Shown: piece by piece, positions 1 to 10,999 of the stretch | Layout: every line of letters starts with the position of its first letter | Position numbering within the stretch: the stretch's first letter is position 1 | Assembly: GCA_029721515.1 (NCBI GenBank) | Contig: CM056561.1 | Location: 14,422,565-14,486,564 of the forward strand | Reading direction: 5' to 3' | DNA from: Synanceia verrucosa | Lineage: Eukaryota; Chordata; Actinopteri; Perciformes; Synanceiidae | Length of the DNA stretch: 64,000 bases | Position numbers and translations under genes: made by a program | Notes under the pieces: model-generated | The model's database searches: none | What the model saw: only the letters and a program-made list of their open reading frames with translations | Told to the model about the DNA's origin: nothing

Positions 1-582
1 CATGACTGATCCACCCCCATGTTTTACTGTAGGGGCAAGACAGTCTGGGTTGTAAGCTTCTCCAGGCTTCCTCCTAACCAGTAAGTTGGCTGGAGTGGGC
101 ATCAATTCAAAATTGGATTCATCACTGAAGAGAACCTTAGCCCAATCATCAACAGTCCAATCCTTGTGGTCTCGAGCAAAGAGTAACCGGGCCTTCCTCT
201 GCCTTTCATTGATGAAGGGCTTCTTGCGTGCTCTGTGTGACTTCAAACCAGCTTCAACAAGTCGGTTTCGAACTGTCCTTGCCGAGCAAGTCACATTTCT
301 CGACAGTGTCCACTCATTTTTAAGGTCCCTGGAGGTCTGACGACGATTCCTGACACAGGAACGGATGAGTGCACGGTCATCTTGTGGGGTAGAAAGACGT
401 TTCCTGCCACGGCCAGGTAGCAATTTGGTAGTGCCATGTTCAGCTTGTTTTTTTTTGTTGGAATGAACGGCTGTCTTGGAGATCTTCAGTTTTTTCGCTA
501 CCTGTCTCTCACTCATGCCAATTTCCAGCAGTGCCAAGATGGCTGCCTTTGTTGCGTCACATAATTCTTTTGTTTTAGGCAT
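1..582 (-). CDS. Tc1-like transposase, N-terminal 194 residues (partial, open)
   Basis: Tc1/mariner transposases bind the inverted repeats and cut and paste the element with a DDE/D nuclease. The frame is open from the ATG at 580-582 to the window edge without a stop. Residues about 8-45 form a helix-turn-helix (GMSERQVAKKL, then ISKTAVHS), 56-62 are a basic GRGRKR-type linker, and a second DNA-binding region follows. The block WAKVLFSDESNFEL carries the first catalytic Asp (residue 154), and the last residues GGGSVM begin the conserved GG(G)SVMVWG block. The second Asp and the Glu lie beyond the edge, so activity cannot be judged. An undisturbed frame suggests a younger copy than other Tc1 relics here. 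Confidence 0.88.
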   Translation of the reverse strand, partial: MPKTKELCDATKAAILALLEIGMSERQVAKKLKISKTAVHSNKKKQAEHGTTKLLPGRGRKRLSTPQDDRALIRSCVRNRRQTSRDLKNEWTLSRNVTCSARTVRNRLVEAGLKSHRARKKPFINERQRKARLLFARDHKDWTVDDWAKVLFSDESNFELMPTPANLLVRRKPGEAYNPDCLAPTVKHGGGSVM

Positions 583-688
583 TATGTGAGAGCTGACAAC
601 TTCTGAGTTGTGCTACGGCTTGAATGTAAGCAGGAAACCACTCTAGGCCTTTGCATGTGCAGTGCTGCTTGTGACATGAAATGGCCTC

Positions 689-695
689 TTATATA
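689..695 (-). promoter_or_regulatory. TATA-like box of the Tc1 transposase
   Basis: On the minus strand TATATAA lies about 107 bp upstream of the transposase ATG. The position suits an internal promoter of the transposon. This is inferred from position and sequence only. Confidence 0.4.
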
Positions 696-863
696 CCCTG
701 GGAATCAATTAAGCTTAAGAATGTCAAATAGGACATAAAGTATTATGTGACCAGCTGCATTTTTTGTTGTGTTCATTGTATTATACGTTTAGTGGTACCA
801 GATATTAGAATGAACAAGAAATTGAAGAAAACAAGGGTGGTCTAATAATTTTTTCCATGACTG

Positions 864-885
864 TATATATATATATATATATATA
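864..885. repeat. (TA)n microsatellite
   Basis: About 11 TA units directly at the end of the Tc1-like element. Such a tract is both a preferred TA target and could have grown from the TA duplication. Confidence 0.9.
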
Positions 886-1737
886 GGGGCGAGAACAGAA
901 ATTCACATTTTCTGCTGTGTACCAGATTCCATAATTTTCTCTGACACAATGACACGTGGATTCTGACACTTTTGTGGATCACAAGCACAGTGCTTATCTA
1001 TCTGTCTATTTGGGGTTAATGACTGCCAAAATATGAAAAACACAAAGATACATGGGATCAAAAACCATACAAAATTAACTGCATGACAGTGTGTGAAAAT
1101 GTGTAATGCAAATGTAATGCCCATTTCAAGCTGCAATCCATGATTGTGTTCAGAAGCACTTTTTGTTATACTGGGTGAGATGGTCCTTCCACCCTGAGAG
1201 CAGTCAATACATTATGTATTCAGAAAAAGAATCAGACCTCTGTGGCAGCTACAGGACTGTAAAAACTCTGACCAACCGACACTGGGAGTGAGATGGGAGA
1301 AAGAATCATGTCTCGTCCTGCTCTTATCCCCCTCTTTCCCTCCCTCCTCCCTGCTGTTGCCGGAAATATCCAGCATACTCTTCCGCAGAAGTACTGTACA
1401 GAGATAGCACTAGTAGAAAAATCCTTTCTGTATGGAACTATGGCAGAGAAAATGCAGCTAAAAATACCACTTCCAGTGTTACTTCTGATGGCTCACCCTG
1501 CTAAACAGGCAAAGATAAGAAAGAGGGAGACAGAAAAGGCTGCGACAAAACTATGGATAAAGCTAAGAGGACAAACCAGGGTGAACATCGGTGGAGACAC
1601 TGAGGCATCTGAAGGGACTGAAAAGTGATGCAGAAGTTGCTTTCTTTCTGTTGGACAGGTAATTGTTTGTTTAACTTAGGGAGGAGTTATTTTCATGAAA
1701 TATGTAATGTTTGCCAAATTAGCTACTTTTGTAGCGC
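886..1737. other. no recognisable gene or repeat
   Basis: A 111-codon open frame at 1293-1628 has no recognisable motif and low complexity. I see no splice structure or known repeat here. Confidence 0.4.
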
Positions 1738-2245
1738 GTATTAGCCCGATGCTAATGTTAGCTTCTCTGTGGGTGTAAGCCAGTCTTAGTGCAGTTTGTA
1801 TTGAAGAGTTTATAGAATATTGCATTTTGAACATATAGCACAGCCATAGTCTCTAGTGTCTCACTCACAGACTCAAGCAGACTGTGAGTGGAGTGGATCT
1901 GGATGTCCGTTCAGCTCAAAGCGTCCATTGTTGAGCGCTCTGCCGCTAGCCGTGTCCTGTGAATCACAGGATCGATGTCACATTTAAAGCGGGTCATGTG
2001 AAAAATTGATGCCGAGCAGTGTTTTGTGAGAAAACAGTGCGGAGCAGAGACCGTGACCGTCGCAAAATTTGTGCTTTGTGCACTCTGTGTCCGTTCCACC
2101 GAGTATGTTTGGGCCTTTAGCTCAGAGCTAACTTGCTCATGCTAGCTTATCTGTGCTTGTAAACTGGTCGTCAGTGCCGTTTGTATTGAAGAGGTTATAG
2201 GATATGACATTTTGACCATATTGCACAGCTACAGTCATCACTGTC
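1738..2245. repeat. diverged direct duplication, two units about 375 bp apart
   Basis: The stretch around 1738-1855 recurs at about 2113-2235. Both contain a GCTAGC/GCTAAC-rich start, then TTTGTATTGAAGAG, then a similar TATAG(A/G)ATAT segment, then CACAGC(C/T)A. The copies differ by scattered substitutions, so the duplication is old. The family is not recognised. Confidence 0.55.
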
Positions 2246-2356
2246 TGCATTATAAAGGTGACAAAATGATGTTGATATATTTATTGGCTTTGAACAGGAC
2301 GTTTTACAATTGTGATGATGTAGCATAACGGTTCTTCTCTCCCTGCCGAATGCTAC

Positions 2357-3323
2357 TGACAGGGGTCCATGGTGGGGAACCCAGATGCACCACTCTCAGA
2401 CATGAATGCAGTTCTCACAAAAGTCTTAATTGAAAGCAGTGCAGCAGAGCAAATGAGCACGGTGTTCCAGCGGGGAGGTGGAGGACGGCCACGCGCCTCC
2501 AGGCGGGCGGAGACGCGCACCGGGGAATTCCTACTCTCACTACTATCAATTACAAACGGGGGGAGAAAAAAAAAAAAAACAACAAACCACTCTCAAAGTC
2601 GAGAGGGAAAACCAGTTAACAATACCTGGAACAGAAATTACAATCTAACTATACAGGCCACAAAAGTTACCGCCAGCAATGTACAGGCAGGGACAACTGG
2701 AGGGAAAATAACCAAGGGCTCTAAGGGGAGGGAAGCTAACAATTAACACAAAGACACCTACAACTCTACACTAGAGGAGGGAATTAACGAATAAACTAAA
2801 AGAAAGGAATCTAAGGGAAACAGAAAATACTAAGATCAACTCAGGAGAGAGTTCTTCTAGTAAACCTAAGGGTGCACGAGGCGCTAAACAAAAACCAGGA
2901 GGTAAGGGGAAAAATAACTAGGATCTACTCACAGAGAAGATTCTTCTAGTAACAAAAAGAGGCGCTAAGGCTATCAAAATTACAACAAAAAATTACCATA
3001 AGGAAAATCAGGAAGCTGGAAACCATGGGAGGCAAACTCTGACGGTTGGGAAGCGACGAACACATGGGCACAGAGAACACGACGATCACGCAACGAAACA
3101 GGGGAGACAAGACTATTTATACGAGAGGTAATGGGGAACAGGTGGAAACAATCAGGGCGGGGTCAGACAATCACCAGACGCGGGAAACAAGGGGAAAGGG
3201 TGTGTGAAGCTGAAATGAGAGGGAAGACAGTTACTTCAAAATAAATCAGGAAATGACAATACAACATGTAGGCACAAGACAAAAATGGATAACTTAACCA
3301 AACCAGACAGACGGATCATGACA
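2357..3323 (-). mobile_element. solo LTR of a gypsy-type retrotransposon
   Basis: The 967-bp unit starts TGACAGG and ends CATGACA on the plus strand, giving TG...CA ends in either orientation, and is flanked on both sides by the 5-bp duplication GCTAC (2352-2356 and 3324-3328). On the minus strand a TATA box lies about 200 bp from the 5' end. No gag or pol is attached, so this is a solo LTR left by recombination. The minus-strand end, with a TGCATCTGGGTTCC-like segment before the terminal CA, is of the kind seen in fish gypsy LTRs; a related LTR lies at 43892-47583. Confidence 0.75.
3111..3125 (-). promoter_or_regulatory. TATA box of the solo LTR (U3/R region)
   Basis: Minus strand CTCGTATAAATAGTC, about 200 nt inside the LTR 5' end and followed by a pyrimidine-rich stretch, as at a retrotransposon transcription start. 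Confidence 0.5.
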
Positions 3324-3328
3324 GCTAC

Positions 3329-3942
3329 TGTCAAATGTTCAAGTTTGAGGGGGTGTAGCTTTGGACGGAGCACTGATGGGAGGGGGAGGAGAGTGTGGAG
3401 CTTAGAGGAGGCGGAGAGGAGGTGCTACTTTCAAATCTTGTTAGCTCTCTTGCTACCTCTTGTAGATCATGGATTACAGCTTTAACAGTTGTTATTACTT
3501 ATTATATTATATTATTTCATTATTTATGTTTTATTCTATTTCTTATTAACATGTTGTTCGAGTTGCTGAAATTGCTGCTGAAATAAGTGAATTTCCCCTA
3601 ATCAGTGTTCAATAATTTTTATCGTACAGGAGTATTATCACAGAATATGTGTGTAGAAGAATACAAATTTGTTCCCCATGGTAGATAGCCCAGTTTGTAT
3701 ATTGAGTCGTCTCCTGCCCCAGTTGGTGACTTCCTACTAGCCCCTTTGATCAGCCCATCTGTCTCCTGTCTCCCTTGCCTTCTGTCCTATTGGATATTGA
3801 AATGTTACCCATCTCCTTTGTTCTTGCATCCTGTAACTTGTGTCTGTTAACCACCACCTACCATTTGCATAGTGTCTTGCCACTCTTTGTTATAAATTGC
3901 CCTTTACCCTGTGCTCTGGGTCAGTCTGCTGTTCCAGACCTA
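3329..3942. other. no recognisable feature
   Basis: AT-rich with a short GGAG-rich patch at 3350-3425. Nothing supported. Confidence 0.4.
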
Positions 3943-4350
3943 GGGCCTTATGTATCAATACGTGCATGGATTTCATACTGAGAGCTGGTGTACGCTGTAA
4001 TCCAGAAAGTGGCGTACGCTGTCAGAAATCTGGATTTATCAAACAGTGCGAACACATGAAATCCACGCAGCTTCCCTTGATACATCTCAATCAGCATGGA
4101 ATTGAGCGCACATATTGGAATCACGGACTCCTCCCTCACCACACCCATAAATACATATGTGTAGCAGGTTGAGCAGTGCCGCACCTCTACTGATTGGCAT
4201 CAGCTGCGTCTGATTGACAGCTGTGCCAAGCCTGATTGTGAGGCGGCTTATTAGTCCTGCTTTCCCTGCAAGTGAGTTTGTCAATTGGCGTTCATCCGAG
4301 GGGCTGTGTGGCATCCGCTGGTCAGATTTGAGTCATCCTGAGAGCCAAGG
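3943..4350. mobile_element. possible PIF/Harbinger-type terminal fragment
   Basis: Starts GGGCCTTATGTATCAAT followed by short repeats of GTACGCTGT and TGGATTT. GGGCC termini with subterminal TGCG/GTACGC motifs are common at ends of fish Harbinger elements, and a Harbinger transposase relic lies at 11270. No opposite end or TAA duplication was found, so the call is weak. Confidence 0.35.
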
Positions 4351-4574
4351 TAGGCATGAGTCACCATGCTCGTATTTTTACCATGTATCTGGTGTGACAG
4401 CAGCCGTGATGTTGCCTTTCTAGTGTGGTCTGCTGCTGGATGGGAGTCGCAAGAGGTGCTTGAGGCGTGGCTCTTCATTTAAAGACGGTGATTGTGATAG
4501 CCTGTGCGTCAAGCTCACTTCGCCCTGGTACGCTGCTGTTCGTTTTCTTTATATCCATCTCCTCTGTAGCTTAT

Positions 4575-5731
4575 TGTAACGTTCCCACTCTTTCTGTGCT
4601 ACTTAGCTATAGATTGTGACGTCTCGTCCGCTTGGCCGGCTGTGGAAGGCTGCAGCCACCTGTCCCCCAGTACGGTGATCGCCAGCTGGGCACCTGAGGA
4701 CAGCTACAGGAGGCCTCCAGCCCCGGTGCAGCCGCTCCATCTTTTACTGCTTCTGAAAGTTGAGTTTTATATGATGAGAATGAAGTGATCCATGCGCAGA
4801 GTTTCACCGTGCGCCACTCTATCTCCATTTGTTCCCTAGTTAATTTATTTTAGTTGGTCTGTTTATTCATTGGATTGTTTGTGAAACACTTTTTTTTTTC
4901 TTTTTGCTTTTGGTTTAGGTTTTGATCTGTCTGTGGTTGGGTGATTTGTATTTTTTTTTTTTTTCTGTTTAAAGGGGCCTAGGCCTTTATTCCTGGCCCT
5001 CACCCACCACTGAGGTTTAGTTTTCATTTTTTCTGGGTTGGTTGTGTTTTTTTTTTTTTTTTTTTTTTTTTTTATTAATGTTTTGCAATATATTTCTTGT
5101 TTAGTTTTGTTTTGATCCCTTAGCTCTGGGCTATTTCTCCACTCTGGCCTGCCCATAGGTAAGATTTTGTTTTTGTTTATTTTGTAGTAATATTCTAAGA
5201 TTTGTGGGTTAACAGTTTGGTTATTTAATTACGTAGGTTTATTTTTCTTCTTGGTTGTGTATGGCTGGTGTATGGCTGTGTTAATTTTAGCAGCGGTCAG
5301 TTATTATAAGTTATAACTTATCATTGTTTTTCCTTTTTGCCTAAGTGCCCCTATAGCGGTGTTGATTTCTCTTTTCTTTCTGTTTCAGGACGGAGTGTGC
5401 AACAGATTCCCCCTGGTTGTGGTCTCCCCTTTCACTTCCTTTAGTTTGGCGTGGCACATGGTGGTTTGGTTGGTAAAGAGTTTTCTTTTTATTGATTTGC
5501 AGTGTTTTTTTTTTTGTTTGAGTTATTCCTTTTTAATTTAGTCTCTACTCTAAGTCTCCTGGTTTCAGTGTTTTGTTGATTTTCACCGCAATCGTTTGTT
5601 TCTTGTTTTGGGTCCGCGGGCTACATAATATTATACACCTTTGCACCCTTTTAACCACTGAAATTTTTAACCAATAAATTGTTATTTTCTTTTCTTGGAA
5701 GTCCGTCTCTCGTCCTGTTACTTAGTGTAAC
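4575..5731 (+). repeat. probable 5' LTR of the gypsy element (borders provisional)
   Basis: The candidate begins TGTAACG and ends GTGTAACA. An AATAAA at 5673-5678 lies about 55 bp before the proposed end, as expected at an R/U5 border. Without a second LTR to align, both borders are guesses. The interior has long T tracts. About 120 bp lies between this end and the best primer site, which is unusually far and makes the 3' border doubtful. Confidence 0.4.
4885..5075. repeat. T-rich low-complexity tracts
   Basis: Several poly-T runs, the longest about 27 T at 5047-5073. They create a spurious lysine-rich open frame on the minus strand. Confidence 0.85.
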
Positions 5732-5850
5732 AAATCTGTCAGCCCTTCAGTTGATAGGGGTCCCGTATAATGTATTTCCTGGGGTGAAATTCCCCAGGTG
5801 GCGTTGTTGGCAACAAACTCCTTCTGGTCCTCCCCAATTTGGCCACAATT

Positions 5851-5868
5851 TGGTGTTGTCGGCAGGAT
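5851..5868 (+). promoter_or_regulatory. primer binding site, tRNA-Ser type
   Basis: TGGTGTTGTCGGCAGGAT matches the complement of the 3' end of tRNA-Ser(AGA/UGA), TGGCGTAGTCGGCAGGAT, at 16 of 18 positions (tRNA end recalled from general knowledge). It begins with TGG, complementary to the CCA tail, and lies 187 bp before the gag start, so it would prime minus-strand DNA synthesis of the gypsy element. A second, weaker match sits at 5799-5812. Confidence 0.65.
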
Positions 5869-6054
5869 AAACTGTTATAGGAAAGAGACGTGACTTCCAT
5901 TTGTGTAGTATTTTGGGGTTATTCCTTATTTGTGTTGGTTTTAAGTTTTGTGGTGTGTAGAGATAGCAGTAAAGACGGAGCAGCAGCACCCTTGTAATTT
6001 GGTAACGTCAGATCTCCGTTTTGGGTGTGGTGAGTGTGGTCCCTGTGGTTTGCG

Positions 6055-7040
6055 ATGGAGGAGGAGCTGCAGGAGCTCAGAGAGTTAGTGGCTAAGCTTA
6101 GAGCAGATAATGAGCAGCTTTCTCAAGCGAGGGATGGTTCCCAGGCCAGTTCCAGTAGAGCTGACCCCGCCTTTATCGCTTTGGGTGATAACCCCCCAGC
6201 TGTAGGTGCCAGCGCCACGGTTACTGAGCGGCTGATTGTCATACCCAGAGACCGCAGGTGTCCCACCTTTAATGGTAGGGCTGGTATAGGTATAGTTGAG
6301 TGGAAAGATGAGTTACAGGCATGTATGTGTGCCTACCACCTGTCAGTCCGTGATCAGGCCTTCTTCATCTTTGATTATCTGGAAGGGGAGGCCAGGGTGG
6401 AGATCAAGTATCGCCCCAGTGTGGAGAGAGAAGATCCAGCCAAGGTTTTGGCTATTTTGACTGAGCTTTATGGCTGTGTCCAGTCATATGTAACCCTGCA
6501 ACAATTCTTTTTCTCCAGGAAGCAGCAGGAAGGGGACACATTACTGGAGTTTTCTTTGGCTCTGATGGCCGCAGGGAGTTGAAACGGTTTGTTCGCCGCT
6601 GCCCTGCTGTTTCTCTGCTGGATGTATGTGGAGAGGCCATTAAATAGGAGAGGGAGGGGTCCCCCAGGGGCACTAGAGAGCGTAGTCACTCTCTTCTTTT
6701 GGCCTATGGCCTACAGTATATGGTACAGGGTAGTTCTCGACACGCTCCTTTTGTCTCATCCTATGATTCAGAGTTGAGTGAGGTGAAGTTACTCTTGAAG
6801 CGTCAACAGGAACAGCTTGACCAACTCTCCCAGACCATGGCTTCCTTGCAGGCCCGTCCTTTCCCATCTCGGCCTCCTCCCAACAGGCCCTTGATCTGCA
6901 GAAGGTGTCAACAACCCGGTCACTACGTTAGCGAGTGTGATGGGGAGCGGGTTCCCCCTCGTCCCCGTGCTGGCTCTGTCACTGGCCGCTCTTCTAATGT
7001 GCATGGGCCTTCCCGCTCTTTAGCCCAGTCTGAAAACTGA
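6055..7040 (+). pseudogene. gypsy gag (broken)
   Basis: Gag forms the retrotransposon particle and binds its RNA. The likely start is the ATG at 6055, followed by an acidic, coiled-coil-like N-terminus (EEELQELRELVAKL); an in-frame ATG at 6034 is less like a Gag start. The frame stops at 6582 after a frameshift near 6560, and a TAG follows in the resumed frame near 6646. The distal part (6699-7040) ends with a CCHC zinc knuckle of the form C-x2-C-x4-H-x4-C (CRRCQQPGHYVSEC, 6897-6938), followed by a basic tail. Decay excludes function. Confidence 0.8.
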
Positions 7041-7045
7041 AGCCC

Positions 7046-9292
7046 ACTGAGCTGCGGAGCCAAAGCTCAGATGGGGAGGTCGGAGGCTCACCACAAGAAC
7101 TTTTGGACCGAATAGTGGCACCCTGTCCCCATATTGATATTTTGATGGGTGGTATCACTGTCCCATGCTTGTTGGATAGTGGGTCTATGGTGTCCACCAT
7201 CACGGAGAGCTTTTTTGCTCCATGGGGTCATGAACGCCTTCGGTTGTGTAATTGGCTGCAACTACGGGTAGCTAATGGTCTTTGCATTCCCTACATCCGC
7301 TATCTGGAGCTGGATGTGACCTTGTGTGGTAAGGCGGTCCCTGGTTGTGGGATTTTGGTAGTGAGAGACCCTCCTGGTGCGGCATCGGCCGCCCCAGGGA
7401 TCTTAGGAAGTAACGTCATCCGTCGATGTTACCGGAAACTCTTTGCTGTGTGTGGTCCTGCTCTTTTCGATTCTCCCTCAGTGGTTCAAGCTCCAGGTCC
7501 AGTCTTTGAAGCTCTGCAACGGTGCCACCAGGCCGCCACTGAATCTCAGAGGGATGTCACTGGTTCTGCCAGGGTTCGTGGCCGACGGGCAGTACGAATA
7601 CCTGGTGGAGTGATGAAACTGGTGGCAACCATTTGTCCAGAGCAGCTGTCTGGCCAGGCCGTGTTGTTTGAACCAACAGAGTCTGGCTTACCAGCAGGGC
7701 TGCTGGCTTCCTCTTGTTTGGTCCAGGTTACCCGGGGTACAGCCTACCTCCCAGTGGTCAACGTGGGAATGACTGATGTTCTCCTTTATCTCCTTTATCA
7801 CTACAGTCTCTGGGTCTTCCCAGCGAGTTGCTGATGTGGCCCAGAGTGGGGTAGGATCTGTGGACCTGTATGCTTTAGCTGAGCAAGAGCAGATGGAGGT
7901 GCATGCTCTCCTGCAGAAGTATCGCTCAGTGTTGTCGATGTATGAATGTGACTTGGGTTGCACTAACCTTATTTTTCACGAGATCCTCTTGCTTGATGAC
8001 ACGCCAATATCGACGAATTCCTCTCTCCGAGTATGAAGAGGTGAAGGCTCATATCGACCAGTTGCTTGACGCCAAGGTGATTCGGGAGAGCAATTGTCCC
8101 TTTGCTTCCCCCATTGTTTTGGTTCGAAAAAAGATAGTAGTCTCCGCATGTGTGTTGACTACCACCTGCTTAATAACAAGACTCGGAAGGACGCGTTCCC
8201 CCTGCTGTGGATTGAGGAAAGCCTTGACACCCTTGCTGGAGCTCGCTGGTTCACCACCCTGGACTTGGCAAGTGGGTACAACCAGGTCCCTGTTGCAGAA
8301 CGGGACAAGCCCGAGACAGCCTTTTGTACACCCTTCGGTCTCTTCGAATGGAATCGTATGCCGTTTGGCTTGTGCAATGCTCCAAGCACCTTTCAAAGGC
8401 TTATGCAAAGAATGTTTGGGGATCAACAGTGTCAGTGTCTACTCCTGTACTTGGATGATATCATAGTGTTCTCATCTTCAGTTTCCCAGCACCTGCATCG
8501 ACTGGAGGTTGTTCTGAGTCAGCTGCAAAAGGAGGGCTTGAAGCTTAAACTTGAGAAGTGTGCCTTTTTCCAGAAGGAGGTCAGGTAGCTGGGGCACGTT
8601 ATCTCCTCTCAAGGAGTTTCCACTGACCCTGCCAAGATTGAGGCAGTGGCCAAATGGCAGGGTCCCCGCCATGTATCAGAGCTGCATTCGTTCCTGGGGT
8701 TCGCCAGCTATTACAGGCGTTTTGTTGAGGGATTCGCTAAGTTGGCAGGTCCCCTGCATAAGCTGGTGGCAGAACTCGCAGGTTCACGGTCCAGGCTCTG
8801 GGCGTGAGCTGAGCTCAGCATGGACACCCCAGTGCGAGCAAAGCTTTGAGGTCTTAAAGGCTAAGTTGGTTTCGGCCCCAGTGCTGGTCTATGCAGACTT
8901 TTCACGTCCTTTCATTTTGGAGGTTGACGCAAGCCACAGTGGTCTGGGGGCTGTCCTTTCGCAGGAGACTGATGAGGGTGTTCGGCCCGTGGCATATGCC
9001 AGTAGAGGCCTGCGACCCACAGAGCGCAATATGGAAAACTACAGTTCCATGAAGCTGGAGTTTCTGGCGCTGAAGTGGGCAATGGGAGAGAAGTTTCGGG
9101 AGTATCTGTCTTTACAGATAATAACCCGTTGAGCTACCTGAATTGTGCAAAGTTGGGGGCCACAGAGCAGCGGTGGGCATCCCAACTGGCCGCTTTTGAT
9201 TTTGAAATCAAGTATCGCTCCGGGCGCAGCAATAAGAATGCCGATGCTCTCTCCCGGCAGTATCTTTCAGGGTCCAGCCTGGCCAAACACGC
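7046..9292 (+). pseudogene. gypsy pol: protease, reverse transcriptase, RNase H (broken)
   Basis: An aspartic protease comes first (7103-7450), with the active-site block LLDSGSMVSTI. After a frameshift near 7770-7830 the reverse transcriptase follows (about 7860-8850), with a TTLDLASGYNQVPV motif, MPFGLCNAPSTFQ, and the catalytic LLYLDDIIVFS near 8450. An in-frame TAG at 8586-8588 cuts it between the palm and a LGHVIS block. RNase H (about 8880-9292) has ILEVDASHSGLGAVLSQ and a later FTDNNPLSYL, separated by a frameshift near 9110. Order and motifs are typical of Ty3/gypsy. The gene cannot make a full polyprotein. Confidence 0.85.
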
Positions 9293-10250
9293 TGTGACGG
9301 TTTCGTTTCATTCAAGAGGGGACTACTGAACCACTTTATTTTAGTGATGTTCTTATTTTTCCTGGGGTGTCAGCCAGGCAGTGAACCAGGCAAAATAAAT
9401 TATTATAAAGGGTGTTTGGTTGACAGTAGTAGTCTTTGTCCCTCTAAAAAACCTACACACAAGGATCCTAAGGATTAACCTCAACAACCTTAAACATCAT
9501 TGAACTAAGTGGAAAAGATGAAACTCTCTAGAATTAAATTTTCATGTCCCTTAATTCATCACACAAAAAATATATATTCAAACCCACACAAATATAGACA
9601 ACAAAATTAGACCACAACTCCAACTTCTTTTTTCAACACAAAAATATATTTTCTTTTCAGTTCTAGGCAGAGTTTATGCTCCTCAGTCAAAAAAAATATA
9701 TTCAATAAGGTTTTGTCCCAAAACAAATGCAAAACTTTTTCTTCACAGTAAAAAAAAAAGTTTTTGGCAAAAGGAAACAAAACCAAACCCAGCTGTTTTC
9801 AGAGATAGTTTTAAATAAAGTTTGCTCTGTAATAAAAAAAAAAAAAAAAAAAAAAACTAACGTCACTCCGTCCCAGTAAACTTGTCAGTCACCGCTGGCT
9901 GTCTGGTTTGTTTGTCAGTCAGTCAGTCCGGTGGCAGCAAATCGCCCCGTGGGGCCGTTCTCGACCCACAGGAGGATGAGAATACGCTGACGAGGTAGGA
10001 GGAAGAGGCACGAGGAAGTGGCACGAGGAACTTCGGGACCACTGCGGATGCCGGATCGTCACGGTAATTAATTTCAGTCACTGGACACTCTAGCCGCGGT
10101 GGTGCGGCGCTATTCCAGCCGCGTTTACTCACTGGGCGTCCCCCCCCATCTTGCTGGCGTGACGTCACTTAAATATGAAGTGCTCCACCTCTTTTGAATA
10201 AACCGTACCGGGATTGGTCGCCTTCCTTGCCAATCCCAGAGATTGTTACA
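9293..10250 (+). mobile_element. second solo LTR, nested in the gypsy pol gene
   Basis: The 958-bp unit starts TGTGAC and ends GTTACA and is flanked by the 4-bp duplication ACGC (9289-9292 and 10251-10254). An AAATATG TATA-like box (about 10171) and an AATAAA (about 10197) lie before the 3' end, fitting a plus-oriented LTR. The pol reading frame before it continues in the same frame directly after the second ACGC, so the border is exact and one duplication copy is the only extra sequence. It holds no coding capacity. A poly-A run lies at about 9834-9857. Confidence 0.82.
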
Positions 10251-10254
10251 ACGC

Positions 10255-10990
10255 GTGGCCGGGCACTTCAGTTCCACTGCTTTTTCAGCAAGTGCTAGGT
10301 GCAGTTGAAGAGGTGTCTGCGGTCCAGTCACTGGTATCTGTTTTCCAGGGTCGTTCTCCAGCGGACCTCCGCTCCTTGCAGGATGCTGATCCCCTTTTGC
10401 ATGACCATTTCCTGCCCTTTTGGAGGAGGCATGCTAAGCCTACCTATGAGGAGAGGCAGCAACTTCCCACTTCTGCGTTAATGCTGCTGAAGCAATGGAA
10501 CCATTTGGTCAAGCAGGAGGGTGTGTTGTACCGCTGGGCTTTCTGTTCGGATGGGGGAGAGGAGTATCTCCAGCTTGTTTTGCCTGCTGTCCTGGAGGAG
10601 GAGGTCTTGACCCAGCTACACCATGGATCATGGACACCAGGGCATTGAGCGCACCACAGAGTTGGTGCGGCAGCGCTGTTACTGGCCCGGGATGTCCGCT
10701 GACATTAAGTGATGGGTCCAGGCATGCGAACGTTGCCAGATTGCCAAAGACTCAGGGACTGTGTCCCGCAGTTTCATGGGTCATTTGCTGGTGTCTCGTG
10801 CGAACGAGATTGTCGCCATTGATTTCACGTTGTTGGAGCCCTCCCGGAATGGGTTGGAGAACATCCTGGTAATGGCTGATGTGTTCAGCAAATATACAGA
10901 GGCGGCCCCCACCCGGGATCAGCAGGCAGCAACTGTGGCTCAGGTCCTGTTGACGGAATGTTTTTTTCCGGTTTGGTCTTCCAAGCCATA
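10255..10990 (+). pseudogene. gypsy integrase, N-terminal part (broken and truncated)
   Basis: Continues the pol gene after the nested LTR. A linker (10255-10580) leads to the zinc-binding HHCC domain, whose His pair lies near 10620-10640 and whose CERCQ Cys pair lies near 10727-10740. A 1-bp shift at about 10630 and a TGA at about 10709 (where CGA or a similar codon is expected) disrupt it. The catalytic core begins with VAIDFTLLEP (first Asp) and continues through ADVFSKYTEA. The sequence ends at about 10990, before the second catalytic Asp. Confidence 0.8.
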
Positions 10991-10999
10991 TGCAAAGTT

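Larger units (their letters stand above)
1..863 (-). mobile_element. Tc1/mariner-like DNA transposon, partial (runs off the left edge)
   Basis: The outer end lies near 863, where the element abuts a (TA)n tract, as expected for a family that inserts at TA. About 280 bp of non-coding end sequence (583-863) separates it from the transposase start at 582. The other half lies outside the window, so the second inverted repeat and full length cannot be judged. This family differs from the three Tc1 copies at 25317, 32251 and 61901, whose ends have a different sequence. Confidence 0.85.

Noticed and set aside
1293..1628. 111-codon open frame
   Set aside because: No motif, no splice context; length within chance for this composition.
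4863..5156. Lysine-rich open frame on the minus strand
   Set aside because: It is poly-T and T-rich DNA read backwards.
6034..6054. Earlier ATG for the gypsy gag
   Set aside because: The added residues MWSLWFA are hydrophobic and unlike a Gag start; the ATG at 6055 opens the acidic helix.
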